Shown: positions 40,496 through 41,651 of the stretch, piece after piece | Layout: every line of letters starts with the position of its first letter | Position numbering within the stretch: the first letter of the stretch is position 1 | From: Neobacillus bataviensis LMG 21833 | GTDB lineage: Bacteria > Bacillota > Bacilli > Bacillales > Cytobacillaceae | NCBI RefSeq assembly: GCF_000307875.1 | Contig: NZ_AJLS01000183.1 | Location: forward strand, 1 to 41,651 | Length of the DNA stretch: 41,651 nucleotides | Direction of reading: 5' to 3' | Notes under the pieces: generated by a model | What the model was told of the DNA's origin: nothing | The model's input: the letters and a program-made list of their open reading frames with translations, nothing else | The model's database searches: none | Position numbers and translations under genes: made by a program

Positions 40496-41581
40496 TTGAA
40501 AAAGCGTAAAGTTGGAATGGCACTAGCACTTGTTCTTGCTACAGGTACACTATTAGGTGCATGTGGAAAAAGTAATGATAACAAAGGCGGCGACACTAGC
40601 AAAGGTGGAGACAATGAAAAAGGCTTCTCCGTCGCAATGGTGACCGACGTCGGTGGTGTCGATGACAAATCATTTAACCAATCTTCTTGGGAAGGTCTCC
40701 AAAACTTCGGAAAAGAAAATGGTCTAAAGAAGGGTAAAGGCGGATATGATTACCTTGCATCTAAATCGGATGCCGATTATACAACCAACTTAAATGCTCT
40801 CGTTCGTCAAAATTTTGACCTAGTATACGCAATTGGTTTCTTAATGCCATCAGCGGTAGAGGAAATTGCCAAACAACAAAAGGATCATAAGTTTGCCATC
40901 GTGGATGCAGAAGTCAAACTGCCAAACGTGGCAAGTATTCTCTTCAAAGAACAAGAAGCAGGATTCCTTGCGGGAGTTGCAGCTGCCCTTACAACAAAAT
41001 CTAATCATATCGGATTTATTGGCGGGATGGAAGTTCCGGTTATCGAACGATTTAATGTCGGCTTTTTAGCTGGTGTGAAAGCGGCAAAACCGGAAGTAAA
41101 AGTCGATGTTCAATATGCAGGAGCGTTTGACAAGGCCGAACTTGGTCAAGCCATTGCTTCTAAAATGTACTCTTCGGGTACGGACGTTATTTTCCACGCC
41201 GCAGGAGCTACGGGTGTTGGACTATTCAAAGAAGCCAATGACCGCAAGAAAAAGGACCCAAGCAAAGACTTTTGGGCAATTGGGGTAGACCGTGACCAAG
41301 CGGACATGGGCGCAGATGTTGTCCTTACATCCGCCTTAAAACGCGTGGATGTAGCGGTTAAAGACCTTTCAACGAAAACAAAAGATGGCAACTTCCCTGG
41401 CGGCGAGGTTGCGTTATATGGCTTAGCAGAAGATGGTGTCGGCTTAGCACCAATCAATGACAAAGCAGCCAACAAAGCTGATATTGAAGCAGCTGTAAAA
41501 GATTGGGTTGGGAAGATTAAATCAGGCGATTTAAAAGTTCCAGAAACAAAAGATGAGTTAAAAACATTTAGTGTAAAATAA
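40496..41581 (+). CDS. BMP/PnrA-family substrate-binding lipoprotein (nucleoside ABC importer type)
   Basis: TTG 40496 is the start, with GGGAGG 9 bases upstream. The 361-residue precursor has a lipoprotein signal, MKKRKVGMALALVLATGTLL ending in the lipobox LGAC (Cys23), a short Gly/Lys/Asp-rich linker, and the BMP fold: VAMVTDVGGVDDKSFNQSSW, IGFIGGMEVPVIERFNVGFL and FWAIGVDRDQ. Family members such as NupN and PnrA bind guanosine and other purine nucleosides outside the cell and feed an ABC importer. The ATPase and permease genes should follow to the right of the window, beyond the repeat at 41583. Substrate specificity is inferred from the family. Confidence 0.92.
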   Translation: MKKRKVGMALALVLATGTLLGACGKSNDNKGGDTSKGGDNEKGFSVAMVTDVGGVDDKSFNQSSWEGLQNFGKENGLKKGKGGYDYLASKSDADYTTNLNALVRQNFDLVYAIGFLMPSAVEEIAKQQKDHKFAIVDAEVKLPNVASILFKEQEAGFLAGVAAALTTKSNHIGFIGGMEVPVIERFNVGFLAGVKAAKPEVKVDVQYAGAFDKAELGQAIASKMYSSGTDVIFHAAGATGVGLFKEANDRKKKDPSKDFWAIGVDRDQADMGADVVLTSALKRVDVAVKDLSTKTKDGNFPGGEVALYGLAEDGVGLAPINDKAANKADIEAAVKDWVGKIKSGDLKVPETKDELKTFSVK

Positions 41582-41582
41582 T

Positions 41583-41651
41583 AAGAAAAGCGCAAGCGCC
41601 CTGGTCAGCGGCGTATGGCCTGGAGCGCTCCAACTGAGATAAAGGAAACAC
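41583..41651. repeat. Structured intergenic repeat (copy 2, cut by window edge)
   Basis: It matches 22318-22386 at 65 of 69 positions, beginning 2 bases after the lipoprotein stop. It has the GCGCAAGCGC hairpin and the palindrome GGAGCGCTCC. The rest lies outside the window. Confidence 0.8.

Overview
The window reads as chromosomal DNA of a low-GC Gram-positive, spore-former-type Bacillaceae bacterium (Bacillus, Neobacillus or Cytobacillus-like). The signs are AGGAGG-type ribosome sites with many TTG and GTG starts, CcpA-type cre boxes, a PRD/BglG-PTS operon, a BMP-family lipoprotein, IS200/IS605 and IS1182 remnants, and small intergenic repeats of Bacillaceae type. No phage, plasmid, rRNA or tRNA genes were seen.

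Left edge (1-3825, + strand): the 3' end of an IS200/IS605-type element (TnpB-related C-terminus, a row of hairpins, and a TTCAA end at about 427) has cut into an aromatic-acid-type MFS transporter, leaving only its C-terminal half. An alpha/beta hydrolase and two Crp/Fnr-like regulators follow. The MFS-hydrolase pair is a paralogue of an intact pair at 20030-22285.

Centre (3842-22285, almost all - strand): a catabolic island for kynurenine, anthranilate and 3-hydroxyanthranilate. Kynureninase (12298-13578) makes anthranilate. An HpaB-family flavin monooxygenase (6136-7617), beside a stand-alone FMN adenylyltransferase domain, fits the Geobacillus-type anthranilate 3-monooxygenase (FAD) system. 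The operon 14696-19871 encodes the complete nba-type route: 3-hydroxyanthranilate dioxygenase, ACMS decarboxylase, aminomuconate deaminase, aminomuconate semialdehyde dehydrogenase, 2-oxopent-4-enoate hydratase and 4-oxalocrotonate decarboxylase. An AAHS-type MFS importer and an alpha/beta hydrolase lie directly upstream. A TetR regulator, an NhaC antiporter and a sulfatase are embedded. The kynU and nhaC promoters carry the same pair of 11-bp dyads spaced 23 bp apart, probably the TetR operators. A second aldehyde dehydrogenase copy is a wreck with two large deletions. Tryptophan dioxygenase, kynurenine 3-monooxygenase, FAD reductase and the terminal aldolase/acetaldehyde dehydrogenase are not in the window.

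22286-30895 (- strand): a structured intergenic repeat, an IclR regulator with a DUF2294/MpsC-like gene, VOC and ABM-domain small enzymes, an intradiol-dioxygenase remnant, an RND efflux pump, and a secreted beta-propeller/phosphoesterase.

31274-41651: a BrnQ carrier followed by four 52-bp tandem hairpin repeats; an operon of PRD regulator, ascorbate-type PTS IIB and IIC, and split transketolase, with a divergent PHP phosphatase; a probable c-di-GMP-I riboswitch reading on the - strand into a 45-residue membrane peptide; and a BMP-family substrate-binding lipoprotein. The window ends inside a second copy of the structured repeat seen at 22318.
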